Both the position numbers and the translations under genes were made by a program. This document shows, in pieces, positions 25,742-34,096 of a stretch of 64,000 nucleotides of DNA. This stretch comes from Natrinema salaciae (GTDB taxonomy: Archaea; Halobacteriota; Halobacteria; Halobacteriales; Natrialbaceae), in NCBI RefSeq assembly GCF_900110865.1, contig NZ_FOFD01000001.1, positions 372,001-436,000 on the forward strand. Direction: 5' to 3'. The number at the start of each line of letters is the position of its first letter. Position 1 is the first letter of the stretch. The notes under the pieces are model-generated. The model searched no databases, had not been told where the DNA came from, and saw only the letters and a program-made list of their open reading frames with translations.

Positions 25742-26773
25742 ATGACATCGACGCCAATCGAAACCGACGACGAACCGATCCAGAACCCGACGGTGGCGTT
25801 CGCGAGCTGTACGGACGCCGGATTCGATCTCTTCCGGTACGTCCACGAGGAACTCGTGCCGATCGACGAACTCGTCTCGCTCACGCCCGCCCAGGGCGAG
25901 CGCCACGACGTCTGTAGCTACTACGACCACGCCGAGTACGCCGCCGAACACGACGTTCAGGTCTACTACCCCGAGACGTACGGGATGGACGACGGCGACG
26001 TCGACCACTTCGTCGACCTCGACGCCGACCTGTTGCTCGTCCACGGCTGGCAGCGACTCATCCCGGGAGACGTCCTCGAGACGTTCACGCGCGGGGCGCT
26101 CGGACTGCACGGCTCGGCGTTCGGACTGCCGAAGGGCAGGGGTCGATCGCCGATGAACTGGTCGCTCATCGAGGGGCTCGACAGGTTCCTCCTGTCGGTG
26201 ATGCACCTGGACGAGGGTGCGGACTCCGGCGACGTCGTCGCCACGAAGAAGTTCGACATCAACCGCCACGATACCATCCAGTCGCTGTATCACAAGCTCG
26301 TGATGACTGGCGAGCAACTGTTCGACGAGATCCTCTTCGACGTGCTGGCCGGCACCGCCGAGTTCGATACCCAGCGGGCCGAACCGACCTACTACCCGAA
26401 GCGGAACCCGGAGGACGGCGCGATTCACTGGGACGACCCGACCGAAACCGTCTACAACCTCGTTCGAGCGGTCGCCCGTCCCTATCCCGGCGCGTTCACC
26501 GAGCACGACGGAACGCGAGTCACGATCTGGGAGGCCCAGCCGTTCTCGTCGGATCTGCTGCTCGACGAGCGGCCCGGCACGATCGTTCAGGTCTTCCGCG
26601 CGAGCGAGCAGTTCGTCGTCAAGACCTGCGACGGCACCCTGCTCGTCACCGACTGGGAGGCCGAGGGCTGGGAGCCCGAGCGGGGACTGGTCCTCGAGTC
26701 GCTACCGAACGAGTCCATCGACAGCCCGAACCGCGTCGACAGACCCGACCAGGAGGATTCGCTGACGGGATAA
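25742..26773 (+). CDS. Formyltransferase (ArnA/sugar N-formyltransferase-like)
   Basis: The protein of 343 residues has the N10-formyl-THF transferase core (about 15-200): GLHGSAFGLPKGRGRSPMNW at 121-140 and EGADSGDVV near 158-166. A C-terminal FMT-type domain follows (IHWDDPTETVYNLVRAVARPYPGAF). In the usual Asn-His-Asp triad (NxHxS...D), His123 and Asp161 are kept but Asn is replaced by Gly121. The context next to a sugar deacetylase favours N-formylation of an amino sugar over initiator tRNA, which archaea do not formylate. A disordered acidic tail ends the protein. Confidence 0.78.
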   Translation: MTSTPIETDDEPIQNPTVAFASCTDAGFDLFRYVHEELVPIDELVSLTPAQGERHDVCSYYDHAEYAAEHDVQVYYPETYGMDDGDVDHFVDLDADLLLVHGWQRLIPGDVLETFTRGALGLHGSAFGLPKGRGRSPMNWSLIEGLDRFLLSVMHLDEGADSGDVVATKKFDINRHDTIQSLYHKLVMTGEQLFDEILFDVLAGTAEFDTQRAEPTYYPKRNPEDGAIHWDDPTETVYNLVRAVARPYPGAFTEHDGTRVTIWEAQPFSSDLLLDERPGTIVQVFRASEQFVVKTCDGTLLVTDWEAEGWEPERGLVLESLPNESIDSPNRVDRPDQEDSLTG

Positions 26774-26903
26774 GAACGAGTCGAGGCGTGATAGGTGGTG
26801 TGAGAGTGGTCACCGAACCCGTCGCGACCGGTCGGTCCCAGCGCGAGCGCGCCAAGCATCGCCGCCCGAAGCGCCCGCGTACCACGGTGGGCGTAATACG
26901 TGT

Positions 26904-26912
26904 GTTTTATAA
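26904..26912 (+). promoter_or_regulatory. TATA box of rpl21e-rpoF
   Basis: GTTTTATAA, centred about 34 bases upstream of the rpl21e ATG at 26942, giving a 5' leader of only a few bases. Confidence 0.55.
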
Positions 26913-26941
26913 CCGTCACCGGACAAAGCGGTCGTACGACT

Positions 26942-27250
26942 ATGCCGAAATCTAATGGCCCTCGTCAGGGAACCCGGAAAAAGCTCGCGAACGATCCTCG
27001 AGACCGCGGCGCGTCGCCGCCACAGCGTGCGATTCAGGAGTACGACGTCGGTGAGAAAGTCCACCTGAAGATCGACCCGAGCGTCCCGAACGGTCGCTAC
27101 CACCCGCGGTTCGACGGTCGCACCGGCGAGGTCGTCGGGAAACAGGGCAGCGCTTTCAAGGTCCAGATCAACGACGGCGGCAAGGACAAGACGCTGCTCG
27201 TCACCGCGGCTCACCTGCGCGCACAGAACCAGGAAAAGAGCCGGATCTAA
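26942..27250 (+). CDS. rpl21e: 50S ribosomal protein L21e
   Basis: The protein of 102 residues is the archaeal/eukaryotic-type large-subunit protein L21e. It has the basic start [20 protein letters not shown], the SH3-like core [24 protein letters not shown] and [19 protein letters not shown]. It is the first gene of a conserved archaeal order (rpl21e-rpoF-DUF655-ksgA). Seven bases separate its stop from rpoF. Confidence 0.97.
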   Translation: MPKSNGPRQGTRKKLANDPRDRGASPPQRAIQEYDVGEKVHLKIDPSVPNGRYHPRFDGRTGEVVGKQGSAFKVQINDGGKDKTLLVTAAHLRAQNQEKSRI

Positions 27251-27257
27251 CCGCAGG

Positions 27258-27614
27258 ATGACGATCTTCAAAGAGATCGTCGACGAGGAGTTCCTGACGG
27301 TCTCGGAGACGAAGGAGCTGCTCGCCGACATCGAAGCCGAACGCGCGATGGACGAGGATCGCGAGCTTCGCTACGAGCTCGCGCGAGCGATCGAACACGC
27401 GAACCGGTTCGCCGTCTTGGAGCCTCCGGAGGCCCAGTCGCTCGTCGACGACCTGCAGGAGCTCGAGAAAGTCGACGAACCGACGGCCTACAAGATCGCC
27501 AATCTTCTCCCGCGGGACCGGGACGAGCTCCGGTCGGTGTACGCACAGCAGCGGTACTCGCTGTCGGGGGACGAGCTCGACGAGATTCTCAACGTCGTCG
27601 CACAGTACGCCTGA
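27258..27614 (+). CDS. rpoF: RNA polymerase subunit F (Rpb4 homologue)
   Basis: The protein of 118 residues is the archaeal Rpb4/RpoF subunit, which pairs with RpoE (Rpb7) to form the polymerase stalk. The N-terminal MTIFKEIVDEEFLTVSETKELL and the C-terminal HRDC-like helices (TAYKIANLLPRDRDELRSVY and LDEILNVVAQY) are typical. Co-transcribed with rpl21e. Confidence 0.95.
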   Translation: MTIFKEIVDEEFLTVSETKELLADIEAERAMDEDRELRYELARAIEHANRFAVLEPPEAQSLVDDLQELEKVDEPTAYKIANLLPRDRDELRSVYAQQRYSLSGDELDEILNVVAQYA

Positions 27615-27700
27615 GACGCCTGGTCGTCCGGAGACCGTGTCGCGACGGAACGGACGCCGCACCTTCGATGACGCCGTCCGGTCGCCTGAAAGTGAGCCGA

Positions 27701-27709
27701 TTCTTTAAG
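27701..27709 (+). promoter_or_regulatory. TATA box of the DUF655 gene
   Basis: TTCTTTAAG centred about 30 bases before the ATG at 27735, separating DUF655 from the rpl21e-rpoF transcript. Confidence 0.5.
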
Positions 27710-27734
27710 TACGCCGTCGCCGTAGCGTAAACCA

Positions 27735-28331
27735 ATGAGCGAAGCTGATGGCGACGAGACGGACGTTCGGCGCGCGGTCGTGTTGGATTACCTCGCCCAC
27801 GGGCTGTCGGACGATGGCCGCCCGCAGTACGCGAAGTCACCGGCAGGGTACGCTGTCGGAATCGAGGACTTTCAGCTCTACCAGGTCGCGTTCGACGAGG
27901 AGGAGCGACTCACGATCGGGAGCGAGGTCGTCGTCGAGCCGCCGGCCGAGCGGGAGATCGTTACCGAGTGTCACCGCGTCGAGTATCAGGACCTCTCGTC
28001 GGGTGCGCAGTCGGAACTCGAGTACGTCGTCCAGGACCTCGTCGAGGAGAACGAAGAGCGGTTCGTCGACTTCTACAACGACGCCCAGCCGATCACGCTG
28101 CGGCTCCACCAGTTGAACCTGCTGCCGGGGATCGGGAAGAAACTCCGGAACAGCATCCTCGACGAACGAAAGCGCAAGCCCTTCGAGAGCTTCGAGGAGC
28201 TGTCCGAGCGGGTCTCCGGTCTGCACGACCCCGATCAGATCCTCGTCGACCGGATCCTCGAGGAACTGCGCGACGACGACCTCAAATACCAGACGTTCGT
28301 GGGTCGGCGCGAGCAGGAACAGAACCAGTAA
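27735..28331 (+). CDS. DUF655 family protein (OB-fold plus HhH)
   Basis: A 198-residue archaeal DUF655 protein. An N-terminal beta-rich segment (DYLAHGLSDDGRPQYAKSP onward, ending VEPPAEREI) is followed by a helical linker. The helix-hairpin-helix region LNLLPGIGKKLRNSILDER suggests nucleic-acid binding, and EELSERVSGLHDPDQIL continues it. The family is universal in archaea next to rpoF and ksgA and is presumed to act in rRNA or translation functions, but no mechanism is established. Confidence 0.93.
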   Translation: MSEADGDETDVRRAVVLDYLAHGLSDDGRPQYAKSPAGYAVGIEDFQLYQVAFDEEERLTIGSEVVVEPPAEREIVTECHRVEYQDLSSGAQSELEYVVQDLVEENEERFVDFYNDAQPITLRLHQLNLLPGIGKKLRNSILDERKRKPFESFEELSERVSGLHDPDQILVDRILEELRDDDLKYQTFVGRREQEQNQ

Positions 28332-28346
28332 CGAGCGACGATCTCG

Positions 28347-28817
28347 TTGTCGCGCTGTAGACGTCAGATCGAAACCAGTATCGGTTCCGAATCCGCCGTC
28401 TGCCGTCTGGAGATCCGCGAGGTAGTCGAGCGGGACGCGCGACGCGAAGCGGTCCCGATTCTGCGACAGCTGTGGAGTGATGCCGATCCGGACGAGATAC
28501 TCGCGTGGACCGGCGAGGACGACTACCACCTGTTCGGTGGGTTCGTCGACGGCGACCTCGTGGCCGTCGCGGGCGTGCTCGTTCGACGCGTTCTCCACCA
28601 CGCCCGCCACGCCTGGCTCTACGATCTCGTCGTCGACGAGTCGCGGCGGAGCGAGGGTTACGGTACCGAACTCGTCGAATTCGTCGAGGCGTGGGCTCGA
28701 GAGCGCGACTGCGAATCCGTCGCGCTCGCATCGCCACTGGCGAAGACGGATGTCCACGAGTACTACGAGGGACTGGAGTTCGATCAGTGGGGATACGTCA
28801 TCGAAAAGGGACTCTAA
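28347..28817 (+). CDS. GNAT-family N-acetyltransferase, only a TTG start available
   Basis: The protein of 156 residues has the GNAT core: AWLYDLVVDESRRSEGYGTELVEF with the acetyl-CoA pyrophosphate loop R-x-x-G-x-G, then DCESVALASPLAKTDVHEYYEGL. In this frame no ATG or GTG exists between the DUF655 stop (28329-28331, same frame) and the conserved domain, so TTG 28347, 15 bases after that stop, is the apparent start. It sits inside the rpoF-DUF655-ksgA order, so the target may be a translation protein; that is inference. Confidence 0.75.
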   Translation: MSRCRRQIETSIGSESAVCRLEIREVVERDARREAVPILRQLWSDADPDEILAWTGEDDYHLFGGFVDGDLVAVAGVLVRRVLHHARHAWLYDLVVDESRRSEGYGTELVEFVEAWARERDCESVALASPLAKTDVHEYYEGLEFDQWGYVIEKGL

Positions 28818-28899
28818 AGCGCGTTAGCAGCTGTCCCGGCGAACGGGACCGAGACCGCGAGACGGTGCGTTTACACGCACCCCAGCCGAAGCGTCGGCA

Positions 28900-29736
28900 A
28901 TGAGAGATCCAGACGGACTGATCGCCCGGGCGGGGGTCCGCGGCGATCCGGACCGCGACCAGCACTTCCTCGTCGACGATCGGGTGCTGGACCGGCTGCC
29001 GACCTACCTCGAGGAGATCGACGCCGACACGAGCCACCTGCTCGAGATCGGCGGCGGAACGGGCGCGCTGACGGACCGACTGCTCGCGGTCGGCGACGCG
29101 GTCACCGTCGTCGAGCGGGATCGCGAACTCGCTGGCTTCCTTCGCGAGGAGTTCGCCGACGAGATCGACGCCGGCGATCTGACCGTCGTCGAGGGCGACG
29201 CCCTGCAGGTCGACCTGCCCGAGTTCACCGCGTCGGTCTCGAACCTTCCCTACGGCGTCTCGAGCGAGATTGCGTTTCGGCTCTTTCCCGAGAAGCGGCC
29301 CCTGGTCCTGATGTTCCAGCAGGAGTTCGCCGAGCGGATGGTCGCCGGACCCGGGACGGGCGAGTACAGTCGGCTCTCGGTTTCGAGCCAGCACTACGCG
29401 GACGTCGAACTCGTGGAGTCGATCCCGAAGGAGGCGTTTTCGCCGCCGCCCGCGGTCCAGAGTGCGGTGATCCGGGCGGTTCCACGCGATCCGGCGTACG
29501 AGGTCGACGACGAGGCGTTCTTCCTGCGATTCGTCAAGGCACTGTTCACCCAGCGGCGAAAGACGATCCGCAACGCGATCCGAAACACGGCGCACATTTC
29601 GGGGCTCGAGGAACCGGAAGCGGTCGTCGATGCGGCCGACGAGGACGTGCTCAAGAAGCGAGCCGGCGCGATGGCACCGGCGGAGTTCGCCGCGCTGGCC
29701 CAGCTCGCGATGTCGGTCGGCGAGCCCGCCGACTGA
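28900..29736 (+). CDS. ksgA: 16S rRNA (adenine N6,N6) dimethyltransferase
   Basis: The 278-residue KsgA/Dim1 enzyme dimethylates two adjacent adenines in the small-subunit 3' hairpin using SAM. Motifs: DQHFLVDDRVLDRL, SAM loop LLEIGGGTGALTDRLL, acidic loop VVERDREL, and catalytic NLPYGVSS. The C-terminal helical domain contains FTQRRKTIRNAIRN. It lies in the conserved archaeal order after DUF655, here separated from it by the GNAT gene. Confidence 0.95.
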   Translation: MRDPDGLIARAGVRGDPDRDQHFLVDDRVLDRLPTYLEEIDADTSHLLEIGGGTGALTDRLLAVGDAVTVVERDRELAGFLREEFADEIDAGDLTVVEGDALQVDLPEFTASVSNLPYGVSSEIAFRLFPEKRPLVLMFQQEFAERMVAGPGTGEYSRLSVSSQHYADVELVESIPKEAFSPPPAVQSAVIRAVPRDPAYEVDDEAFFLRFVKALFTQRRKTIRNAIRNTAHISGLEEPEAVVDAADEDVLKKRAGAMAPAEFAALAQLAMSVGEPAD

Positions 29737-29840
29737 TCCCGCTCGCGAGCCGGGTCGTTCGGCACGCTTGAGGCACGCGGAACCGGCTTAACCAACGGAT
29801 ACTCAAAGCTGCGCGGACGACAGGTGCTGCATACGAACGT

Positions 29841-31004
29841 ATGTCCGGACTACTGACGGGGTTCGACTGGTTGTCGGAGCTGTTTCCGACGACGACCCTC
29901 AAACTCGCGGTGTCGGTCGCGGCGGTCGGACTCGTCGTCGCCGTGTTACTCACCTACCGGCGGCTCCACGCGTGGCTGAGCGATCGGGCGAGACCGCTGT
30001 ACGCGGATATCGTCTCGATGACGGTGCTCATCGGCGCGTGTGCGGCGAGCGCCGCCATCGTGACGGGCGTCTGGGGGCGGACGGACGAGATCCAGGGGGT
30101 CTACGAGAGTCTCGATCCGGGCGGAAACACCGTCCCACAGGCGGTTTTCTCGTTCATTCTGGTCGTACTGACGGTCATCGTCACGCGGTTCGTTCGACGG
30201 GTGATCGACGAGGTGCTGGACTCGACGGCGGCCGTCACCGAACACCAGCAGCAGATCACCCACCGACTCTCGCAGGTGATCATCTGGACTGTCTCGCTCG
30301 TCGTCGTGCTGGGGATCTGGATCGACGATCTCGGGAGTCTGCTCGTCGGGGCCGGGTTCCTCGGGATCATCGTCGGGATGGCCGCGCGCCAGACGCTGGG
30401 GACGATGCTCGCCGGTTTCGTGCTGATGTTCGCCCGCCCCTTCGAGATCGGCGACTGGATCGAAGTCGAGGACGACGAGGGGATCGTCACCGACATCTCG
30501 ATCGTCAACACCCGCCTTCGGTCGTTCGACGGCGAGTACGTCATGATCCCCAACGACGCCATCGCCTCGAGCACGGTAACGAACCGCTCGAAGCGGGGCC
30601 GCCTGCGACTCGAGGTCGAGGTCGGCGTCGATTACGAGACCGACGTCGACCGGGCCGCGGAGCTCGCGGAGAACGCGGTCGAGGAGGTCGACGAGGCGCT
30701 GTCCGCGCCGTCACCGCAGGTCGTCGGGAAGTCGTTCGGCGACTCCGCGGTCCTGCTGGGGGTGCGGTTCTGGATCGACAAGCCGAGCGCTAGACGTCAC
30801 TGGAAGGCACGTACCGCGGCGATCAGCGCCATCAAAGGGGCGTTCGAGGCCGAGGGAATCAAGATCCCGTACCCGCAGCGCGAACTGTCGGGGCGGGCCG
30901 AGACCGGCGGCTTTCGAATCGCCGACGAGGGCCAGCGCACGCCGTCGGACGACGGGGACGCGACGGGGACGGAACACCGCATGACCACACCGGAGGATGG
31001 ATAA
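29841..31004 (+). CDS. MscS-family mechanosensitive channel
   Basis: The protein of 387 residues has an N-terminal helix (LKLAVSVAAVGLVVAVLLTY) and two further helices, then the MscS pore helix region DLGSLLVGAGFLGIIVGMAARQ. The beta domain follows, with FEIGDWIEVEDDEGIVTDISIVNTRL and MIPNDAIASSTVTN. A cytoplasmic cage domain and a disordered acidic tail end the protein. Such channels release solutes on hypo-osmotic shock. Its TAA stop is directly followed by the ATG of the next gene. Confidence 0.92.
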   Translation: MSGLLTGFDWLSELFPTTTLKLAVSVAAVGLVVAVLLTYRRLHAWLSDRARPLYADIVSMTVLIGACAASAAIVTGVWGRTDEIQGVYESLDPGGNTVPQAVFSFILVVLTVIVTRFVRRVIDEVLDSTAAVTEHQQQITHRLSQVIIWTVSLVVVLGIWIDDLGSLLVGAGFLGIIVGMAARQTLGTMLAGFVLMFARPFEIGDWIEVEDDEGIVTDISIVNTRLRSFDGEYVMIPNDAIASSTVTNRSKRGRLRLEVEVGVDYETDVDRAAELAENAVEEVDEALSAPSPQVVGKSFGDSAVLLGVRFWIDKPSARRHWKARTAAISAIKGAFEAEGIKIPYPQRELSGRAETGGFRIADEGQRTPSDDGDATGTEHRMTTPEDG

Positions 31005-31577
31005 ATGGGACTCGAGGACCGACGCGACGAGGTACCGGACGTCTACCAACCCGCCGAGGACTCCCGGCTGCTGGCCGACGCGGCGTGCGAGCGGGTCGGG
31101 GCCGACGAACTCGTCCTCGAGGTGGGGACCGGCTCGGGCTACGTCGCCGGGCGGATCGCCGACGAGACGGCCGCTCGCGTGGTCGCCTCGGACCTGAACC
31201 CGCACGCCGTTCGCCAGGCCCGGACGGCGGGCGTCGAGACGGTGCGAGCGGATCTCGTCTCGCCGTTCCGGGACGGCGCGTTCGACGCGGTCGCGTTCAA
31301 TCCGCCGTACCTGCCGACCGATCCCGAAAACGAGTGGGACGACTGGATGGAACGTGCGCTGTCGGGTGGCGAGGACGGTCGGGCCGTCATCGATCCCTTC
31401 CTCGAGCGCGTCGGCCGCGTGCTTTCCCCCGACGGCGTCGTCTACCTGCTCGTCAGCAGCCTCACCGGCGTCGACGAGGTCGTCGAGCGGGCCGGCGAGG
31501 AGGGGTTCAGCGCGGTGGCCGTCGCCGACGAGTCGTTCCCATTCGAGACACTGACGGTGCTCGAGTTACTCCGGTAG
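31005..31577 (+). CDS. HemK2/PrmC-like protein methyltransferase
   Basis: A 190-residue class I SAM methyltransferase. Motifs are VYQPAEDSRLLAD at the N-terminus, LEVGTGSGYVAGRIAD (SAM loop), ASDLNPHAVRQA and the catalytic FNPPYLPTD (NPPY). This is the archaeal/eukaryotic Mtq2/HemK2 type, which methylates the glutamine of the GGQ motif in release factor aRF1. Its position after ksgA and mscS is widely conserved. It starts directly after the mscS stop. Confidence 0.9.
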   Translation: MGLEDRRDEVPDVYQPAEDSRLLADAACERVGADELVLEVGTGSGYVAGRIADETAARVVASDLNPHAVRQARTAGVETVRADLVSPFRDGAFDAVAFNPPYLPTDPENEWDDWMERALSGGEDGRAVIDPFLERVGRVLSPDGVVYLLVSSLTGVDEVVERAGEEGFSAVAVADESFPFETLTVLELLR

Positions 31578-31645
31578 CGCCCGAGATGCGGTGATGGGAA
31601 CGCGTCATCAGAAAAGCCTTTTCGGTCGAGTGAACAGTTCGGATA

Positions 31646-32863
31646 GTGCCTCCCGCCCGACGATCCCTGCTGACGACCGTCGCTGCGACCGGCTCGAGCG
31701 TCGCCCTCGCGGGTTGTTCCGCGCTCTCGAGCTTCAGAGATCCGGACCCGGACGAGCCGCCGCCGGCGGGCGGTGGTACGCTGTCGAATCCCGAGAACAG
31801 CGCCACCGGGGCGAACGGCGAGTGGTCGACGTTCGGTTGCAATGCGGCCAACACGCGGGCGGTCGGTGACGCCGCTGCACCGGTCGACGGCCTTTCCGAG
31901 CGGTGGCGCGTCGAGATCGCACAGTCCGCCTCTCGGGCACCGGTCGTCGCCAGTGGACGCGTCTACCAGCCCGATGTGGATACCCTTCGGGTCCTCACTG
32001 CTGACGACGGCTCGGAACTGTGGACGCTCGAGGACGTCAGAGAGGTGCCGTTGGTCTGGAACGACGTCGCCTACGTCTCGACCGGCGACGCGATTCGCGC
32101 GCTCGAGGCCGACACGGGCGACCAACTGTGGGAACGGAAGTTCGAGATGCCCGGCCGGGTGACGACGCCGGCGACTCACGGGGGAGAGCGACTGGTCTGT
32201 GGGGCGGGAGAACGCGTCGTCGCCCTCGATACCGACGACGGGACGGTACGGTGGGATCGCGAGGTGTTCGGACAGGTGCTCGATCACCCTGCCGTTTTCA
32301 TGGGACACTGGTTCGTCGTTACCACTCGAGCTGGGATGGTGTATTTGCTGAACGGGGACGGAATGGGTGGGAAGCGGTGGCAACTACCCGTCAAGCCGAC
32401 AGCTCCGCCCAGCGCGGATACCAGCTCGGTCTACGTCAACTGCCGAAATGGGACCACGTACGCGCTGATGGACGACGGTATTTCGGACCCGACACGCAAC
32501 TGGACGGCTGATATCGGCTGGGCAGAACGCGGTATCGCCGTGGCCGACGGACTCGTTCTCGTCGCGAACAATCGGGGACTTCACGCCGTCGGTACCGAAT
32601 CGGGTGATCACTACTGGGAACACGACGTCGGCGACGGGCGACACACTGCACCTGCGTACGGTCGTGACACTGTCTTCGTCGGCGGCGACCGTCTCCACGC
32701 GCTGGACCCGACGCCCGGGGACAGTCCGGAGGGCGGCCCTGCGGTCCGATTCGAGCGCGAGTTCGCGGGCCGGGTGGGACCGGGGCCGGTCCTCGACGAC
32801 GGGACGATCTACGTCGTCGCACAGGTCGACGACGAGACCGACGCCCTGCTGGCACTGGACTGA
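31646..32863 (+). CDS. PQQ-propeller lipoprotein
   Basis: The protein of 405 residues has a twin-arginine-type N-terminus (PPARRSLLTTVAATGSSVALAGC) whose LAGC lipobox predicts lipid anchoring. After a proline/glycine linker come PQQ-like blades with repeated W-containing units (GSELWTLEDV, GDQLWERKFEM, GTVRWDREVF, GDHYWEHDV), a beta-propeller like that of BamB. It probably acts at the outer surface as a scaffold or enzyme; function unknown. The start codon is GTG at 31646. Confidence 0.8.
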   Translation: MPPARRSLLTTVAATGSSVALAGCSALSSFRDPDPDEPPPAGGGTLSNPENSATGANGEWSTFGCNAANTRAVGDAAAPVDGLSERWRVEIAQSASRAPVVASGRVYQPDVDTLRVLTADDGSELWTLEDVREVPLVWNDVAYVSTGDAIRALEADTGDQLWERKFEMPGRVTTPATHGGERLVCGAGERVVALDTDDGTVRWDREVFGQVLDHPAVFMGHWFVVTTRAGMVYLLNGDGMGGKRWQLPVKPTAPPSADTSSVYVNCRNGTTYALMDDGISDPTRNWTADIGWAERGIAVADGLVLVANNRGLHAVGTESGDHYWEHDVGDGRHTAPAYGRDTVFVGGDRLHALDPTPGDSPEGGPAVRFEREFAGRVGPGPVLDDGTIYVVAQVDDETDALLALD

Positions 32864-33053
32864 TTCCGTAGAGCGCTCTCGTCCAGTCTCGAGACGGCTC
32901 GAGTCGCTGATCGATAGCGAGTCGTCCCGGGTTCGCGCCGGCGGCTATCCGTCGCGTAGCCGCGCTGTGGGTGGCGTTCGCACGCACATCGGAACCGAAT
33001 CCCGGAATCGGCGAAAACCCGCAAAAATTACTGTAGTGTATTAACACGGATGG

Positions 33054-33063
33054 AAAATATTAA
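33054..33063 (+). promoter_or_regulatory. TATA box of the split methionine synthase operon
   Basis: AAAATATTAA centred about 33 bases before the ATG at 33092. It lies in an AT-rich block running from about 33020. Confidence 0.5.
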
Positions 33064-33091
33064 GCGTCGGTATAGCCTAGCCGGGGACACG

Positions 33092-34096
33092 ATGACTGAG
33101 TACGTTTCGACCACGCCGGGGCTGTATCCGCTCCCGGACTGGGCGAAAGACGACCTCTCGGACCTGAAAGGGCACCAGAAACACGACCTCATCAGCGGCG
33201 ACGAGAGCGACGAGATCGCCGCGGCCTACGAGGCGGCGCGCGAAGAAGTGGTCGGCGTCCAGCAGGACGCCGGTCTCGACCGCGTCGTCGAGGGCCAGCT
33301 GCGCTGGGACGACATGCTCGCCCACCCGCTGGCGGTCGCCGACGCCGTCGAAACGCGCGGTATCGTCCGCTACTACGACAACAACAACTTCTACCGAGAG
33401 CCGGTCGTTCAGGACGATCTCGAGCCCTCCGGCGACGTCGCGTCGGAACTCGAGGCGGCCGCCGAACTGGCCGGCGGCGACGATCTGCAGGCCGTCCTCC
33501 CCGGTCCGTACTCCCTCGCCGATCTCGCGACCGACGAACACTACGGCGACGACGCCGACTTCCTCGCGGCGATCGCCGACTTCCTCGCGGGCGAGGCGGA
33601 CGCCTTCCCGGACCACGAGACCCTGTTCCTGCTCGAGCCGTCGCTGGTCGAGAACGCGCCCGAGGACGGCGAGGACGAGCGCGCGAGCGAGGCGATCGAT
33701 CGGGTCGCGAGCGCGACCGACGCCGACGTCGTCGTCCAGCCCTACTGGGGCGCGCTCGAGGAGAAGGTCTACGCGCACCTGCTCGACGCCGATATCGACG
33801 CGGTCGGCTTCGACTTCGTCGCGAATCAGGACGACAACCTCTACAACATTCAGGAGTACGGCGCGACCGACGACGTCGCGCTCGGCCTCGCCGACGGGCA
33901 GAACACCCTCGTCGAGGACCCCGAGGCGATTCGCGACCGGACCGAGTGGGTCGAGGGCCAGCTCGGCGTCACCGAGTTCGAGACGGTCTACCTGACGACG
34001 AACACCGAGACGTTCTACCTGCCGTACGGCAAGTACGTAGAGAAACTCGAGGTCCTTGCCGAAGCCGCGGACCTCGCGGAGGTGAAAGCAGCATGA
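33092..34096 (+). CDS. MetE N-terminal-type protein (first half of split methionine synthase)
   Basis: A 334-residue TIM-barrel protein resembling MetE/UROD. It begins MTEYVSTTPGLYPLPDWAKD and has LDRVVEGQLRWDDMLAHPLAV, VLPGPYSLADLA and a C-terminal VYLTTNTETFYLPYGKYVEK. It lacks the zinc ligand set, which is in the next gene. The two genes overlap by four bases (ATGA), so the products are probably made together and may form one enzyme. The family transfers a methyl group to homocysteine. Confidence 0.85.
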   Translation: MTEYVSTTPGLYPLPDWAKDDLSDLKGHQKHDLISGDESDEIAAAYEAAREEVVGVQQDAGLDRVVEGQLRWDDMLAHPLAVADAVETRGIVRYYDNNNFYREPVVQDDLEPSGDVASELEAAAELAGGDDLQAVLPGPYSLADLATDEHYGDDADFLAAIADFLAGEADAFPDHETLFLLEPSLVENAPEDGEDERASEAIDRVASATDADVVVQPYWGALEEKVYAHLLDADIDAVGFDFVANQDDNLYNIQEYGATDDVALGLADGQNTLVEDPEAIRDRTEWVEGQLGVTEFETVYLTTNTETFYLPYGKYVEKLEVLAEAADLAEVKAA

